Translations under genes and position numbers: made by a program | From: Plecoglossus altivelis | Taxonomy: Eukaryota; Chordata; Actinopteri; Osmeriformes; Plecoglossidae | NCBI GenBank assembly: GCA_036571765.1 | Contig: BROE01000010.1 | Span: 12,725,057-12,789,056 of the forward strand | Direction of reading: 5' to 3' | Length of the DNA stretch: 64,000 nt | The notes under the pieces: model-generated | The model's database searches: none | What the model saw: the letters and a program-made list of their open reading frames with translations, nothing else | What the model was told of the DNA's origin: nothing | In this document: in pieces, positions 37,041-51,700 of the stretch | How the letters are laid out: each line of letters starts with the position of its first letter | Position numbering within the stretch: position 1 is the first letter of the stretch

Positions 37041-38412
37041 AGCTGATCCGATGCGAAGAGGTAATGTAGACAAATGTTCGTTTATTCTCCAATCAATATT
37101 AATAAGCAAATCATTTGTGTCCTACTTTCAGAAAAGCCTTTTAATTCCACTCAAGAACTTCCTAGTTGTGTGTTTCTCTTCTGTAAGTTTAACGTTCCAC
37201 CCCCGCTGTTAAGCGTTTCACTTTGCTACTGGAGTTCATCCATCCTTGACTCCACCCCGAAACAGGTGCAAAGTGACGTACAACAACAGATACTTCGCTC
37301 AAACACTCAAACCCAAACCCCCACCTTCCACCTCCTCTCATACACTACCACGTCCTGTCATCTGGGGGCAGTGTTGTACCATCAAAAGACGGGAACGTCG
37401 CTAAACTTTTTATAAAAAAGCATGACGTGCCCTTTCCTGGTTGAGTTAACCTACTCCCAGTAAACGGCGCAAAGACGTGTGCAATAGGCATGTGTGTTGT
37501 TGTTGTTACCCTATTGTTGAATAAATAGGTCTGTTATTTTTGCAAACAAATAAAGGGGCCACAGACTGTAGCAGCAGTCCATACTTCCCCTCCCCCCCAC
37601 ATGCACACACACACCACCCCAGAACAGTTCTCTGATCTAAGTCTGGACTTTTCTAGGCTCCTTGTGCGTGTGTGTGTGCGTGTGTGTGTGTGCGTGTTGC
37701 CCTGGCAGCATGCACACACACATTGCACCTGCTCCCACCTCCCCCTCCTTACCACATTTTCTGGTTTTGTGTTCTACTGCAGGAAGCTCTGTCTCTCTTG
37801 GCGGTGTTACGTGCTATCCTGTCCCTCTGTGGCAGGGTTCTCTGTCTTGGAACTATGACATTGTTTTGGCAACAGCCACTCACTCTCTCATACACATCTT
37901 GGAGATGTTTCTCGTCTTGGTTAGGTGATATCATTCTTTCCTGATGCTGCTCTCCGAGGGAGAGTTACTCAACAACATTCCTCACATAGTCTGTTACCGT
38001 AGGGCCAGCCTCTCCCTTAAACCACACACAAACACAACGTGCACACACATACACTTGCACACACACTGAACTCAACTCAGTGCACATCAGTGCTAGGCTG
38101 TTTTGATGACACCCACATTGACAGTCCAAACACACAGTGTAGTGTTCTCTCCTAATATGGCATTTCCTAATGTCATGGTCCTGTCCTGAGGTCTCGCCAT
38201 ACAGACACCAGTAGCCTGTTGTGAAACACACACACACACACTAAGCGGTTTTGACTAATACACTGCAAGTGTGTAATCAGTATGTGGAGTCTTACAAAAA
38301 CGTGTGCATATGTATTTATTATGTGGATTCTTACTATCTGTATGTGTGTGTATTTGGAATGTGGATTCTGTGTGTTTTTAGGTGTATGGATTTAGTGTGT
38401 GGACTTTTATTG
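37041..38412. other. 5' flank of ildr1
   Basis: No coding sequence is recognised. It probably carries the ildr1 promoter and 5' UTR. TG/CA tracts at 37665-37695 and 38025-38060 are non-coding. Confidence 0.4.
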
Positions 38413-39096
38413 TTAAAGAGGCCGACTCAGTCTCTTTATTTAAGACCAGGCTTAAAGCATTTCTCTTCGAAATAGCTTATGGGCAGGGCATTAGTTAATA
38501 TCGTAGTTCACTATAGTCTGTTCATCGCTGTACACAAGTTTCGATCCCTCCGAGGTGGGCTCTGTCCTGGATGCTGCTATGGCGATGACTCCACCCTACA
38601 TGCCTCGCCCCGCCTAGCGACTTGATCTGTGGACCCGGGTGCTCCTCAACTGTCGGAGGTACTTTGTACAACAGACGAACTGCTTTCCTCAGACCCACTT
38701 CGCTGAATGGCTGAACTCTCCTCGCACCTGATGATCTAGATGAACCCTTCCTTTCGCCTGAGGGGTTCTTTCTTTACAGTCCATCGCAATATGGATGCAC
38801 ACCAGTCCTGGAACATCTACAGCCTGTCCGTCCGTGGGAGCAGGATCTCTCCTTCACTGTGGTTCCCCCCGAGGTTTCTACTTTTTCCCACAGGGTTTTT
38901 TTTGTAGTTTTTCCTTGCCGAGAAGGAGGGTCTAAGGACAGGGGATGTTCCGGGACAGTCATCCAGTTGCTAAAATCATATGTACATTTTTATAATGTGG
39001 TTTTCTGTTTATTGACCAATGATGGAATCCTTGTCGCCCTTTGAGGCAACTGTTGTTGTGATTTTGGGCGTTACAAAAATAAATTGAATTGAATTA
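38413..39096 (+). mobile_element. 5'-truncated L2-like LINE copy (3' end only)
   Basis: It begins at the codons for EADSVSLFKTRLKAFLFE and continues through the same 3' UTR as 2100-2780, ending in aaataaattgaattgaatt. Severe 5' truncation is typical of target-primed reverse transcription. It is closer in sequence to the 47.2-kb copy than to the first copy. Confidence 0.9.
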
Positions 39097-39129
39097 TTGT
39101 GTTTGTAGGTGTGTGTGTTTGTATGTGTA

Positions 39130-39256
39130 TTTCAGGGGGGTTTAATCCTGGTCCTTAGAGGCCACTGTCCTGAAAGTTTTAGATGTTTATTAGAATCAGG
39201 TGTGCTAAAGCAGGGAAACATCTAAAACTGACAGGACAGTGGCCCCTGGTGTATTT
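39130..39256. mobile_element. Palindromic MITE remnant
   Basis: Arms 39160-39188 and 39216-39244 are 29-bp reverse complements with two adjacent mismatches, around a 27-base loop. The outward flanks (taatcctggtccttagag and cccctggtg) match the pattern of a palindromic, hAT-like MITE that I recall as common in fish genomes. The family name is not assigned. Confidence 0.75.
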
Positions 39257-41380
39257 GGTATGATAAGTTTTTATGTGTTTGGACTTGTGTGTTTGCGTGT
39301 GTGTGAGTGTATGTGTGTGTGTGGGTATGTGTGTTTGTGTGGTGTGGGGGGAGGGGTCAGGTATTGTGTGAGAAGTACCTGGAGATTCCAGGGAAGCACA
39401 TAAATGACGCAACATTTGAATGAGAGCCAGAGCCACTGTGGGTAGTGTGTTCTTTATATGGTTGAACACAGCTAGAGGTAAACACAGTCAACACTACTTA
39501 TGTGTGAACACACAATCTGCCCGCTTCCCTACCAACCCTAATGTCATTTCAGCAAGTTAGATTAAGCCTATTTCCATAAGTCTCCCCTTTGAAGCTCCAG
39601 ACAGATGCAGTGTGGTGACTGAGGAAAGTGAGGTTCTGCTACAGGTCAGCAACAACACTGCTCACTGTGGGACAACGAAATCGAGCAGCCAGCGTGTTGT
39701 GTGTGTGTACCATTGTGTGTGTGTCAGTGTGTTTGCGTGGTTCTCCTTACCAGTGTGTTTCTGCCTATGGGGTTCTGTTTTCATAGTCTGTGTGTTGACC
39801 TGTGTAAATGGGGGATAATTGTTTTATAGGAGAGAGAGCCAGTATGTAACCACAATGGACAAAGACAGCTGTCTATGAATCACCCTCAATGACAGAGAGC
39901 TGACAGAGAGCTGGGAAGTCAGTGGGCGCGCACACAAACACACAGACACCAAGAAAACACATACTGTGATTCAATCATGAGTACCAGCAGGCACAGGTTC
40001 TTTACAGACACGCAGTAGACAGCGTGAATGAAAATACAAAGACAAAGATAACAATATGGTACGCAGCCAGTTACATTGAAAATTAAAAATGTAAAAGAGT
40101 AAAGTGTAAATGAGTGTACTTTATGAGTGTGTGTGTGTGTTTATGTTGTTAGGAGATAAAGGTGGTGGTGTAGTGTTTAAAATTTGATAAGGACAAGCTG
40201 AACACATTTAGAGCAAACACAGTTATCTTATCAGGTGTTTAAATAGTTAATAAACATGGCCACACATTTCGCACAAATATATACACACATGCACACACAA
40301 ACCAAACAATAATTTATTCCTGAACAGGATTATAAAATGCAATGCCATACACTAAACACACACAGGAAGCAATCATATACAGTTCATGGAAGTAAAAAAA
40401 ATGGAATGCCATTTTAACTCCATAAAAGTGTATTTCAACACATACAGAACTCCAAAATGTCATATATAAAAGATTAAATTGTGAACCTCTACAATGCTAC
40501 TGCTAAGTATCTGCGCCTACATCAACACTGTTTTCTACATTGCATCAATTACACACATTTTATAGGGGCTTGAGGCTGAGGAAGGCTCTTCAACAACGGC
40601 ATCGCTCGCCCCAATGTTGCCATGGTAGTGACGCCGTGGCGGTTTGAACCTGGTGTGCTGAGCGTGTTCACCAAGTGTAGCTCAGCAGGGGGGTGGGGAG
40701 GGAGGGGTCCTTGGTTTGACGTCACCTTAACATTGTCTCAAAGTCAAGACAGCCTCTGGGTAGAGGAACCAGGGGTGACATCATTGGTGAAGTCAGAAAG
40801 AGTGAGAAAGCCCTGTCTTCACTGAGACTGTGCCATGTGTGTGAGAGGGTGAGAGTGTGTGTGAGAAGGTGAGTGTGTCAGAGGGAATGTGTGAGTGGGA
40901 GAGAGCATATGGGAGTGGGAGAAAGTGTGTGTGTTGACATAGCCATTAGTAAGAATTGTCTTGGTGTTTGTGACAGTGCATGTGAAAGAGTTTGCAAGTG
41001 TGTTTGTGTAAGCGAGAGAGAGCAATTGAAAGGAAGACAATGGGATGGAGGAACTGTACATCGTTCCCCATTTACAATACCAGCATCAACAATAAACAAC
41101 GATGGAATGAATGCTCTCCCTCTTCCCCCACCACTCTGCATTTTCTTCCTTCTCTCCTGTATTTTTAGCAACCTTGAAAGAATTATCAATGGTCCAGGGC
41201 TGAGATCTAAGCAGTCCCTCAAATGTTGGAAACATTCAATTTGATTGGTCACTTAGGAACATCCCATTTTGCTATTAGTGGACGCTTGCTTTCATTGGTC
41301 GCCGATAACCGTGTGCCATGACCCCACTGGTCCAGAGAGGAAGGACCGCCCCCTCTACTTCCTCCTCCCCTGTCAGCTCA
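39257..41380. other. Region between the LINE/MITE insertions and the ildr2 stop; likely ildr2 3' UTR in its upper part
   Basis: No coding exon is recognised. TG/CA tracts occur at 39290-39345 and 40125-40140. The ildr2 3' UTR should read leftward from 41380. Confidence 0.45.
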
Positions 41381-44300
41381 TCAGACTATGAGAGAGTCTC
41401 GGCTGAGGAGTGTGCTCTGTGGATAGAAACAGCCAAAGCTATATGTCAGTGACCAGCGTTAGGCTAGGCTAACCAGCTAGCGTACTCAAAACATGCTAAC
41501 AAACCGTGCAGCTTTAGTAGGGGCGAACACAGCCAAGCAGCAGCTCTGTGATCTTGCATCAGATGGGCAGGTTAATTCAGGTTTAGTAATTAAGTTTTAA
41601 GTGTGGTAATGAGGGAGTTAGCAGGCCAGATAGACTGTTGCCAGTTGTTATCAGTGCTGATTAGCAGGTTTTAACTAGTCTGAAAGTTCCAGGTTGGTCT
41701 ACCTAGTAGTAGCTCTTGTGACATCTGAACATGACCTGTCAAAGGTACAACACAGCTGGACTATAATTTACAGCATCATCTATGATGCAAACGTAGTGTG
41801 GTGGTTTGGAATAATGGACGGCTATCGACACTCACGCGTTACATTGGTTTCCCAGCTTGGGATCCAATCAAATGCATGTATCGTGTATCTCAAGGCCAGT
41901 GCGTGCTAATCAGCACTGCCGACTGACTGTGTGAGAAGCAGCCCTACCACTGAATAATTCTTGGCATGGTACTGGCAGGTTCTTTTCCCTTTGGTCTAGC
42001 GGCGAATGTTTGTTCCTGTGTTGTTTCATGTGTAGCAGGGTGGATTCCCCTCTACGACTTTGTTTCTCTATTCCTATGAGAGCAGTATGTTTACTACCCT
42101 CAGTGCTAGCTGCAACATGTAAGGTAAAGAGAAGGTACTGGAGGATTCTCACTGGTTTGAAGTTGTGCAGATCTACCAGTCTTGCTTAGTCAGTGTTTAT
42201 TAGGTAGATCTACCTGGGGTTTTACAAAGCTAGGTTTAGCCAGGCACAGGTACCTGGTGACCTCAGGTGGCCCCCGAGAATGTGAATGTGTTCTTACAGG
42301 TGACTTACCTGTTTCTTGGGCTTGTCTCTCTCCTCTCTTCGGTCCAGAGGAGTGTGGGAGGGGCCGTGGGATGAACGTGAGTGTGTAATTGGTCGGGGGG
42401 AGGGCTCTGCGGTTCTCATTCGCTCCATTTCCTGCTCGCTATATGGCGGCAGCGAATCGTCTTCCTCAGGCCGGGTGCTAGGCGACCGGCTGCTCTTTTT
42501 CGAACTGCTCTTAGAGGGTGTGTCTGAATCCTCCCTGCCCTTGGCCACACCCTTCAATTTGGCCTTGCGCTCCAGTAGGCTAGTCAGGAATGTGTCGTCG
42601 TAGTCCTTCTCCCTGGTTGGGCAAGGGGAGGTGGGGTGATCTGTATCCCAGGTGCCCCTCCTCTTCTTCGGAGAGGGCGGAGGGGGACTGCGCGGTGGTC
42701 GACATTCACGGTTTCTGCAACTGCTGCCTACCCATTCACCTTCCTCATTGCCACGGTAACATGCGTGGTCATCACGGTAATGCTTGCTGTCGTTGTGCCA
42801 GTGATGGTTTCTCTCGCTCATCTCCATCCCGTAATCCCGACCCTCATTCCTGGGCTCCTCCCCTTTGGGGCCTTTCTGCCTATAGGAGGTAGCAAACTCC
42901 TCCAGCTCATCCAATGAACCAGTGCGTCCTCTCAGACAAAACTCCTTCCTCTGCAGGTGCTCCGAACGAGGGTTCCATCTGAACATCAACAGCAAGGATT
43001 AGAAGATACAGCCCCTACACACTCACACACTCAAACACACACTCGGGCACGCACCTGTTATGGTGCTCCTCTGTACTGTGGTTGTGTTGGTGCTGGCTGC
43101 GTGCTGACCTGGTCGTCAGGGAAGGGGGGTGGCGGGGAGGCTCTGGACGGTGTCTCTCACGCTCTCTCTCTCGCTCCCGTTCTCTCTCTCGCTCACACTC
43201 TCGTTCGCGTTCTCGCTCATGCTCTTTCGCGCGCTCTCGCTCATGCTCTCTCGCGTGCTCTCGCTCATGCTCTCTCTCTCGTTCGCGATCTCTCTCTCGT
43301 TCTCTCTCACGTTCTCTCTCCCTTTCTCGTTCTAGTTCAAGGTTGTGTTCGAGGTCGTGGGCGAGGTCGGGGATGGCGGGCAGAGCCTTTTTGGCCACCT
43401 GCCGGTAGGTCTGACGGAATCCTGCGTCCACCTCGTGGAGGGAACTGAGCTCTGATAGGCTGCATGCTACAAAGACAACAGCCAATCAAACAGATTCTTC
43501 AGTCACACACTTCCTGGTCAGAGGACACGTGCACAAAAACACGGACAAAGATGTGGAAGCTGTGATCGGAGTTCAGAGTTGATGAAAGCATGCCACATGC
43601 AGAAAGAGAGGAAAACTGATAAAGGGGGAGAGTGAGGAAAGAGAGAGGTAGAGAGGAGACAAAGGGAAAGAACGAGAGATCGGAATAGAAAGGAGAGACA
43701 GGAAAGAGACAAGAGAGAGACTGTTCTAAGTGTCTTAGCATCAGCGAGGGTGATTGACAGACAAGCTTAGAGACAGTAGCCTTAGGAATCACCATCAGCT
43801 CATACCAGACAAGTCTACTTTGACTAACATAATAACACACATTGTCAGACTCAGACTCGCAGTCAACAGGTATGGAATCATGCTTGGAAGGAACGTGCGG
43901 AGGTCGGAAGCGACAGCCCAGCCAGAACGCACAGAAGTGCTGAGGTTAGCATACTAGACTGCAGAAGAAGCAGCAAGCCCGGGCAACATGCTGGTCTTAC
44001 AGGTGTGGCTGTTGCTCCGGGCAGGGTTGAAGTGGGCTAGTTGCTTCTCTACATACTGCAGAACCCTAAGAGAGTTCTGATCCTGGCTGGACGGGACATG
44101 GAACCCGGGCCGTACTGCAGACACATACTCTACACCTCAGACCAGCCCTTGGTGTGTGTGTGTGTGCTTTGAACCACAAAATTAGTGCTAGAAGTATGCA
44201 TTTCTGGTCTTGGATATCCTGGATCTCGTGTTTGGAGTTCGTCTATGGAGTTTGTGAGTTTGTGGGGTATACATCATCATCTCGCATCACACACACACAC

Positions 44301-47300
44301 ACACACTCACCTCTGGTCAGGCTGTTCTCTGAGGGGGTGAGAGACTTGGGGTCGACCAGAGAAGGGGGGGCGATGGGGAGCATGGTTGGAACACCAGACA
44401 CATAGTAGGGGGGGTATAGGGAAATCTGGGGGCTGGAGCTGCTGCTCTTGATCCCCTTCCCAGCCTCGTACACTGGAGGAGAGTGGAGGGTGGGGGGATG
44501 GGGGAGAGGAGGGATAAGAGAGGAAGGAGGAGAGATGAGGGAATAGAGAGGAGGGAGGATAATTCTTTTGATACTATTATTCAATATGAACAGAAATGTG
44601 ATGGCCCCTGCAAGTTGCGTTCATGCATGTGTGTTAGCGTGTCAATGTATGTGTGCGCGTACTGGTGTACGCCTGCACTGTGCGTGAATGCGTTTGTGGG
44701 TGTGCGATGGTCCGCATGAAGATGTGTGTGTGAACGTTTGTGTGTAAATATGTGTCTGTGTGTGTATACTCACAGTGCCGGGGGCAGCAGCAGGTGTCGG
44801 GACAGCAGCAGCAGCGGACATAACAGCAGCAGGAGTGAGGGCAGCATTGACACCAGCACAGTCCCACCAGCAGGAGGAGCAGCACGCTGCCAAGAGATAC
44901 TGCCCCCACAAACACCCACTCTGGAGCACACACACACAGTAATGCAAACATACACAAAGTTGTACAGAGAGAAAGAGAGAGAGACATACACAGACATAGA
45001 AACACACACACACAGTAATGTACACACAGATGCACACAGTAATGTACACATACACATAACAAAGACACACACACACAGTAATGTACACATACACAGACAT
45101 ATACAGAGAGACATACACAGACACGCACACAGAGTAATGCACACATACACAGACACACACACACAAGGTAATTGTTAGTGTAACTAGTGGCAAATAGATG
45201 ACTGAGAGTAGGAGTGGATGGAGTGGGAAGGGAAGGGAATGGATGGATACATCTCCAGAAATGGAGGGATAGAGGGAGGGGTGCAACAGTTGTGGCACCC
45301 ACACAAACCAAAGATGAACATATATAGGTCTGTGCGTGTGTGTTTGTATGCGAGTTTCATGTTTATGATGGTGTAGGAGAGGTTATGTTTTTTATGAGGG
45401 GGTTGTCTCTACTGCAGCGTTACAATAGATAAGACAAAACCATTACAGACACAAACAATCGCCCACACACACACTCACACACAAACAGGAAGCCAGTCAA
45501 TCTGGAGGCTAGGCCACAGGAAGGAAACAGATAGTTATCCTGGAAAGAGAAGGAGAGACAGATGAAGTGAGAGGAGGAAAGAGGGGGGAGAGAAAGAGCA
45601 GGCTAAAGGGAGAAAGAGGGAGAGGGATAGAGAGAGAAAGAGAATGGGTAGAGGGAAGCTGAGTGAGGGAGAGAAAGAGGCATTTACAGTGAATTGGGTC
45701 AGAATGGGACCTAAGATTACCCTTTACATCAGAAATGCTACTTCAACTGTATCTTTCTCTCTCTCTCTTCCACACACACACACACACACTTCACATGGGT
45801 TGAGACGCCACCACGAGACAGCAACATTGTAGAGGAAGGACTCACAGGATATTAGATCACAACTTCTCAGGATGAATAACTAACTTCCTTGTCTGTGATG
45901 GGTACCTCCCTCCACACACACGCGCACGCGCGCGCACACAAACAAGGTCGTGCACGCCTTGCAAATGAATCCGGGTGATACCTGAACAGCGATTCAGATT
46001 TGAGAGGAATTTGAAGACAGAGAGACACTCTCCATGGCTTGTATATGTACACTAAATGATACTGGCAAGAAATCTACAAGCAAACATCTGAGGTGCATTT
46101 CAATAGTCGCTCCCTTCTGGCCCCCCTTATGCCTCCTTCAAAGCCTCCCCCCATGGTGTGAACCGCAACCAATGACCATCGAACATGGCGCCGCCCCATA
46201 CCCATATATGAACGTTCACATTACGCAGGAAACTGTCTAGGTGCGTCTAACGCGCTGCAGTGGTCATTTCCGAGCTGCAGTGACCTCGCCTTCAACACGG
46301 CTAAAAAGAACATGCCATTTGTGAGATTTACAGAGATTACTGCAGCGAGAAGCGAGAACACAGTTAGGGGAGGAGTTAGTCTTAGGAGGGAGGGGGGCTA
46401 GGTGATGTGGACACACCCATACCTGGCATCAGGGTCAGGTCTAGTTCAGGCAGCAGGTCGCCCGGCTCACCTGAGTTACCTGGAGAGAGACCACAGCACA
46501 GCGTGACGGACAGGAAGCACGGGGTCGGAGGGCAACAGGAAGCAGACTTCGCCTCCCACCCCAGGGAAGATCAGAGATGGTGGACAGAGATTGGCTGGAC
46601 GAGGGGAGAGTCTTAATCTGCTGTAAAATTTGACGCCTGCTCTGTCTAACCTCAACTTCACAGGTGGAGAGAAGGAGGGGCCGGGGCTCAGACAAAGAAA
46701 GAAAAAGGGGAGTGATTGAGCTGTTGCACACATGCATACAAAGAGAAGGCGCGAGAAAGGGACAGAGAAGGAGAGGGGGAGGAGAGAGCAACAGAAAGGA
46801 AGTGAGAGAAAGGGACAGCAAGAGAGAGGGGAAGGAGAGAGAAAGAGAGAGAGAGAGAGAGCTAGAGAAAGGGACAGCAAGACAGAGGGAGAGAGAGAGA
46901 GCGGGAGAAAGGGTCAGCAAGAGAGAGGGGGAGGGAAAGAGATAGATGGAGAGAGAGAGAGAGAGAGAAGGAGCTGTTAGCAGCAGCAGCATGCATCTGT
47001 GGTGTGGATCATGAGGCTGTCGTTAGAAGTCGTCTTCATCTTCCGCGTCATCATTGTCACCATCACAGGCCCGTTAGACATACTGGAGCAATGAGCTCAT
47101 TATCCCAACAGGAAGAAGCAACCTGTTTACACCTACTTCTCTTCTCCCCTTCTGCCAATGCAGAGAGGTGAAAGGGAGAGCAAAAAGAGAATGAGGGAGA
47201 GAGAGAGAAAGAGAGAGAGAGAGTTTGATTCTATATAAGTCCATAAATGGCATGGCCCCTCACTACCTCAAAGATGTTGTAGTACCATATCATCCAGCCA

Positions 47301-48650
47301 GAGCACTTCGCTCTGAAAGCGCTGGACTATTGGTGGTCCCTCGAGTCTCCAAAAGCACAGTAGGAGGTCGAGCATTTAGCTACCAAGCTCCTGTGTTATG
47401 GAATCAGCTCCCTGTTTATGTTAAAGAGGCCGACACAGTCTCTTTATTTAAGACCAGGCTTAAAACATTTCTCTTCGAAATAGCTTATGGGCAGGGCATT
47501 AGTTAATATCGTAGTTCACTATAGTCTGTTCATCGCTATTCACAAGTTTCGATCCCTCCGAGGTGGGCTCTGTCCTGGATGCTGCCCTGGCGATGACTTC
47601 ACCCTAGATGCCTCGCCCCGCCTCACAACCTGATCTGTGGACCCAGGTGCTCCTCAACTGTCGGAGGTGCTTCCTACAACAGACGAACTGCTTTCCTCAG
47701 ACCCACTTCGCTGAATAGCCGAACTCTCCCGCATTAGATGATCTAGATAAACCCCTCCTTCCGCCTGAGAGGTTCTTTCTTTACAGTCCATCTGCATATG
47801 GATGCACACCAGTCCTGGACCATCTACAGCCTGTCCGTCCGTGGGAGCAGGATCTCTCCTTCACTGTGGTTCTCCCTGAGGTTTCTACTTTTTCCCACAG
47901 GGTTTTTTGTAGTTTTTCCTTGCCGAGAAGGAGGGTCTAAGGACAGGGGATGTTCCGGGACAGTCGTCCATTTGCTAAAATCATATGTAAATTTTTATAA
48001 CTTGATTTTCTGTTTATTGACCAATGATGGAATCCTTGTCGCCCTTTGAGGCAACTGTTGTTGTGATTTTGGGCGTTACAAAAATAAATTGAAATGAATT
48101 GAATTGATTCTGGTCACATACAGGAATTAGTTCCATTAAACGTACAGGAACACACACGTGTCGGTACAGTGCCAGATGGACAGGACGGAGGTCTACCTTA
48201 GAGCTCCAAACACAACAAGCTTTGTTGTGTTGAAACAGGTACAGACTTTGTTGTGTTGAAAAAGGTACAGACAAACCTGAAGACCATCATTATGGCTCCA
48301 CAGACCTCCCGCTTGGACACACACACACATACACATAGACACACACACACAAAGATTTACTCAGCTTACTCCTGACATTCCTTCTCTCTCCAGGTCAGGG
48401 CTGCCTTTTGGCCAATCAGAACACAGAACAAACAGACCGTGGCAGCACCGATAGTTTGGGGGAACTTGATGTAGCTTGATGCCAGAAGGGTGGGGGTAGC
48501 AACTATGTGGACTACTCCACATCTTCAAGCTGGTCAAGCAAAGCACTCTGACTGATATTTGTCTATCTGTCTGTAGTAGTTCCTACTCTACTAACCTGTC
48601 TGTCTTTAGTATGTTCTTGTTCTGGTAGCTTGTCTGTATTATGCTCCTGC

Positions 48651-48719
<69 letters not shown>

Positions 48720-51700
48720 GGTATGTTCCTGCTCAAGTAGCATACCTGTCTGTCTCTAGTATGTTCCTACTTGGTAACCTGTCTGTCTTTCTAGTATGTT
48801 CTTACTTGGTAAACTGTCTTTCTTTCTAGTATGTTCCTGCTTGATAACCTGTCTGTCTCTCTGTATATTCCTGCTTGATAACCTGTCTGTCTCTCTGTAT
48901 ATTCCTGCTCTTTCTTCTTCCTTACTGAGACAGGAAGAGCCCCTCTCTCCACTACTAAACATTCAGAAATGAGTTTGGCTGCACACGCAAACACACAAAA
49001 TCTTTCACACACATACACACCCTTGCTACTCCTAATAGTCTAAAGACTTGATTCAGCCACTCAATCTATAAGTGTTTCTTTGCTATCATCTCTCCAAAAC
49101 ACAAAAACTCTCTTTTCGTCATTTTTCTTCCCTCGCTTTACCTCTTTCTCTATCTCTCCTCCTTCTTCTCTGTCTCCCTCTGTCTAATTGCTGTCCATTT
49201 TGTTTCACTCTTCTCGCGTTCTCTTTAGTCTGTTAATCTTCTTGTCTTCTGTTCTTTCAGACAGCTCCACACAAAGACCCCCTCCCACCCCCACACCTTT
49301 ATAGGCCTTGTTGCCAAGGTGACCGGTAGTTACAAGTAGCTATTGTGCTGTGTGTGCTGCTGGGTCCTGTTCATTTCACAGGACATGAGGGATCATATAC
49401 AGTAGTAGTGTGTAGACAAGGCTTGTATCAAGGACTATGCGATGTGTAGTTCCAGAGGCTCTTCTCAGATGCCATGCAGTGGTCTCTCTGGTGGTGGTTA
49501 CTCTGCATTACACAACAACTGGGACCGGTGCCAATTGAGTGTGTTTGTGTGAGAGTATGTGTGTCTTTGTGTGTAAGACAGAAACAAAGGCTTCTCACAC
49601 AGCAAGTTATGGCACTGGCAGAGCATTCACACAAACAGCAAGTTCCATGTGTACACAAAACCACAATCAGAGCTATCATTGTGTAGGTCCAACCCAGTGT
49701 CAGTGAGGAGTTACCAGGGCAGTGCTGTAGATATGAGCTGGCAGAGCAAACCTCAGCTCCATTTATCAACCTGGGGCTGGGGAGGTGGGGGGGATGAGGC
49801 TCGGGAGAGGGGTCAGAAGAGGGAGATGTGGTCTGGATGTCTTAAAGGTTATGGGGCGTAGTTGTGGCCTCTGGGAAGCTGGAGTTGTGGTCTGGACGAT
49901 TTGAATTCTGGAGAATTTGAGGTCTGGAGGGTTTGAATTCTGGAGGGTTTGAATTCTGGAGGGGTTAGAGTGGTTGGTTGTAAGGCTTCTACCAGAACAG
50001 GGAAACATCTAGAACATGAAGATACTGGTCTGAAGGGTAAGGTGGACAGGAGGGTTGGGGTGGGAAAGGTAGAGAATATGAAGGGTTGGATATATGGAGG
50101 GTTGGGATATGGAGGCTATGGGACATGGAGGTGAAGGGATATGGAGGGTTGGAATATGGAGGCTAAGGGACATGGAGATGAAGGGATATGTAGGGTTGGG
50201 TTATGGAGGCTAAGGGACATGGAGGGTTGGGATATGGAGGCTAAGGGACATGGAGGTGAAGGGATATGGAGGGTTGGGATATTGGCAGCGGAGGTATGGA
50301 GGGTTAGAGGTATAGAGAGTTGGAGGAATGGAGGCTAAGGTATATGAAGGGTCCCTCCATCCCTGTAGTCTCAATGATATTGGCCTGATATTGCAGCCTG
50401 GACATTGTGCATCTGACAAAGAAACACCCATGTGATGGGTAATCACTCTGCTTTGTCTAGCAACCACCTGGCATGATTTGGGGGAGGGCGGTCGCAGATG
50501 TAAATGTGCAAAAGACAGGTCAAAAAAATGAGGTGCAGAGAAAGCAAGAGAGAGAGAGAAGTGGGTGTGTGTTCAGTCTTACCTAGCACCAGCAGCTCGA
50601 CAGGGGCTTCGTTGAGTCCTTCCAGGTCATCTGCTATTACCACCTTACACAGGTAGACCCCACTGTCCCCCCACTGCACCTCCCCAATACGCAGGTCTGC
50701 CTCTGGGAGGGAGGGAGGAAGAGAGAAAGGCCAGGGAGAGAAGGAGAGAGAATTAGCGAGGGAGAAAAATGGAGAGAGGGTTTAAGAGAGGGAGAAAGAC
50801 AAAGAACTGGAGGGAGGGCGGGAGGAATTTGGAGAGGAGTAATACCAAATGGGAGAACTGACTGCAAGTTGAGATGTTTCAAAGCAAAACAAAAACGTTA
50901 CGAAATAGCCATTTAGGAATAATTGCAGAACGATCATCCCATCAGAAGGCATACAGAACAACACAACTGAGTACAGTGGATTAAGTTGAGTAGCGCAGTA
51001 TATATTGGAACACTGCATGCGTGTCCGTTTGTTCATTCAGTGGTGTGAGCCTAGTTGTAGACCTCTCCATTGTGAAGCTGGTGTGCACAACACGCCCATC
51101 TAGCTGACAAGGGCTGTTCAAAGTAATGGATTTCCTTTTCCTGTGGCGGGTGCTAAAGGGGGAGGGTCAGTCTGGTCTAGCCTTCTTGACCCATGTGATT
51201 CCCCACTTTAAGACACAGCTGCATGGACATCATGGCACATGTTCAACCAGCAGTTTGACCAGTTCTCATGTTCCTGCGTTCATTGTTTGACTCATATGCT
51301 ATACAAATAAAGTTTGACAGACTGATGTTCCAGAATATCCATATAGAATGTTTTAGAGCATGTGAATGAGAATGGATGTTAAAATAGTAGTCACTTGGCT
51401 GTAGTGTATGTAGTTCTGTATGCAAATACACATGCACACGCATGGAGTCAGAGAGTCTGGGTGTTTTAGCTGACAGTGGACTTCACCAGAGGAACCAGAC
51501 CTCCTTGAAGTAAAGAATGAGCAGAGAGACAGTGATAGAGAGCAAAAGAGCGATAGAGACAGAGAGGGTTGAAGAAAGAAAGAGACATAAAGAGAGTCAG
51601 AGGACAACATGAAAGCACTGTGGAACAAATCGCCTCTTTTGTCCATCTGCCTGCTTGTGGAAGAGAAGAGTGGAGGAGAAGAGGAGAAGAGGGAGCTGAT

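Noticed and set aside
43082..43408. Plus-strand Ser-Arg/Leu-rich frames
   Set aside because: They are the reverse strand of the ildr2 Arg-Glu exon, which has splice sites and conserved flanks on minus.
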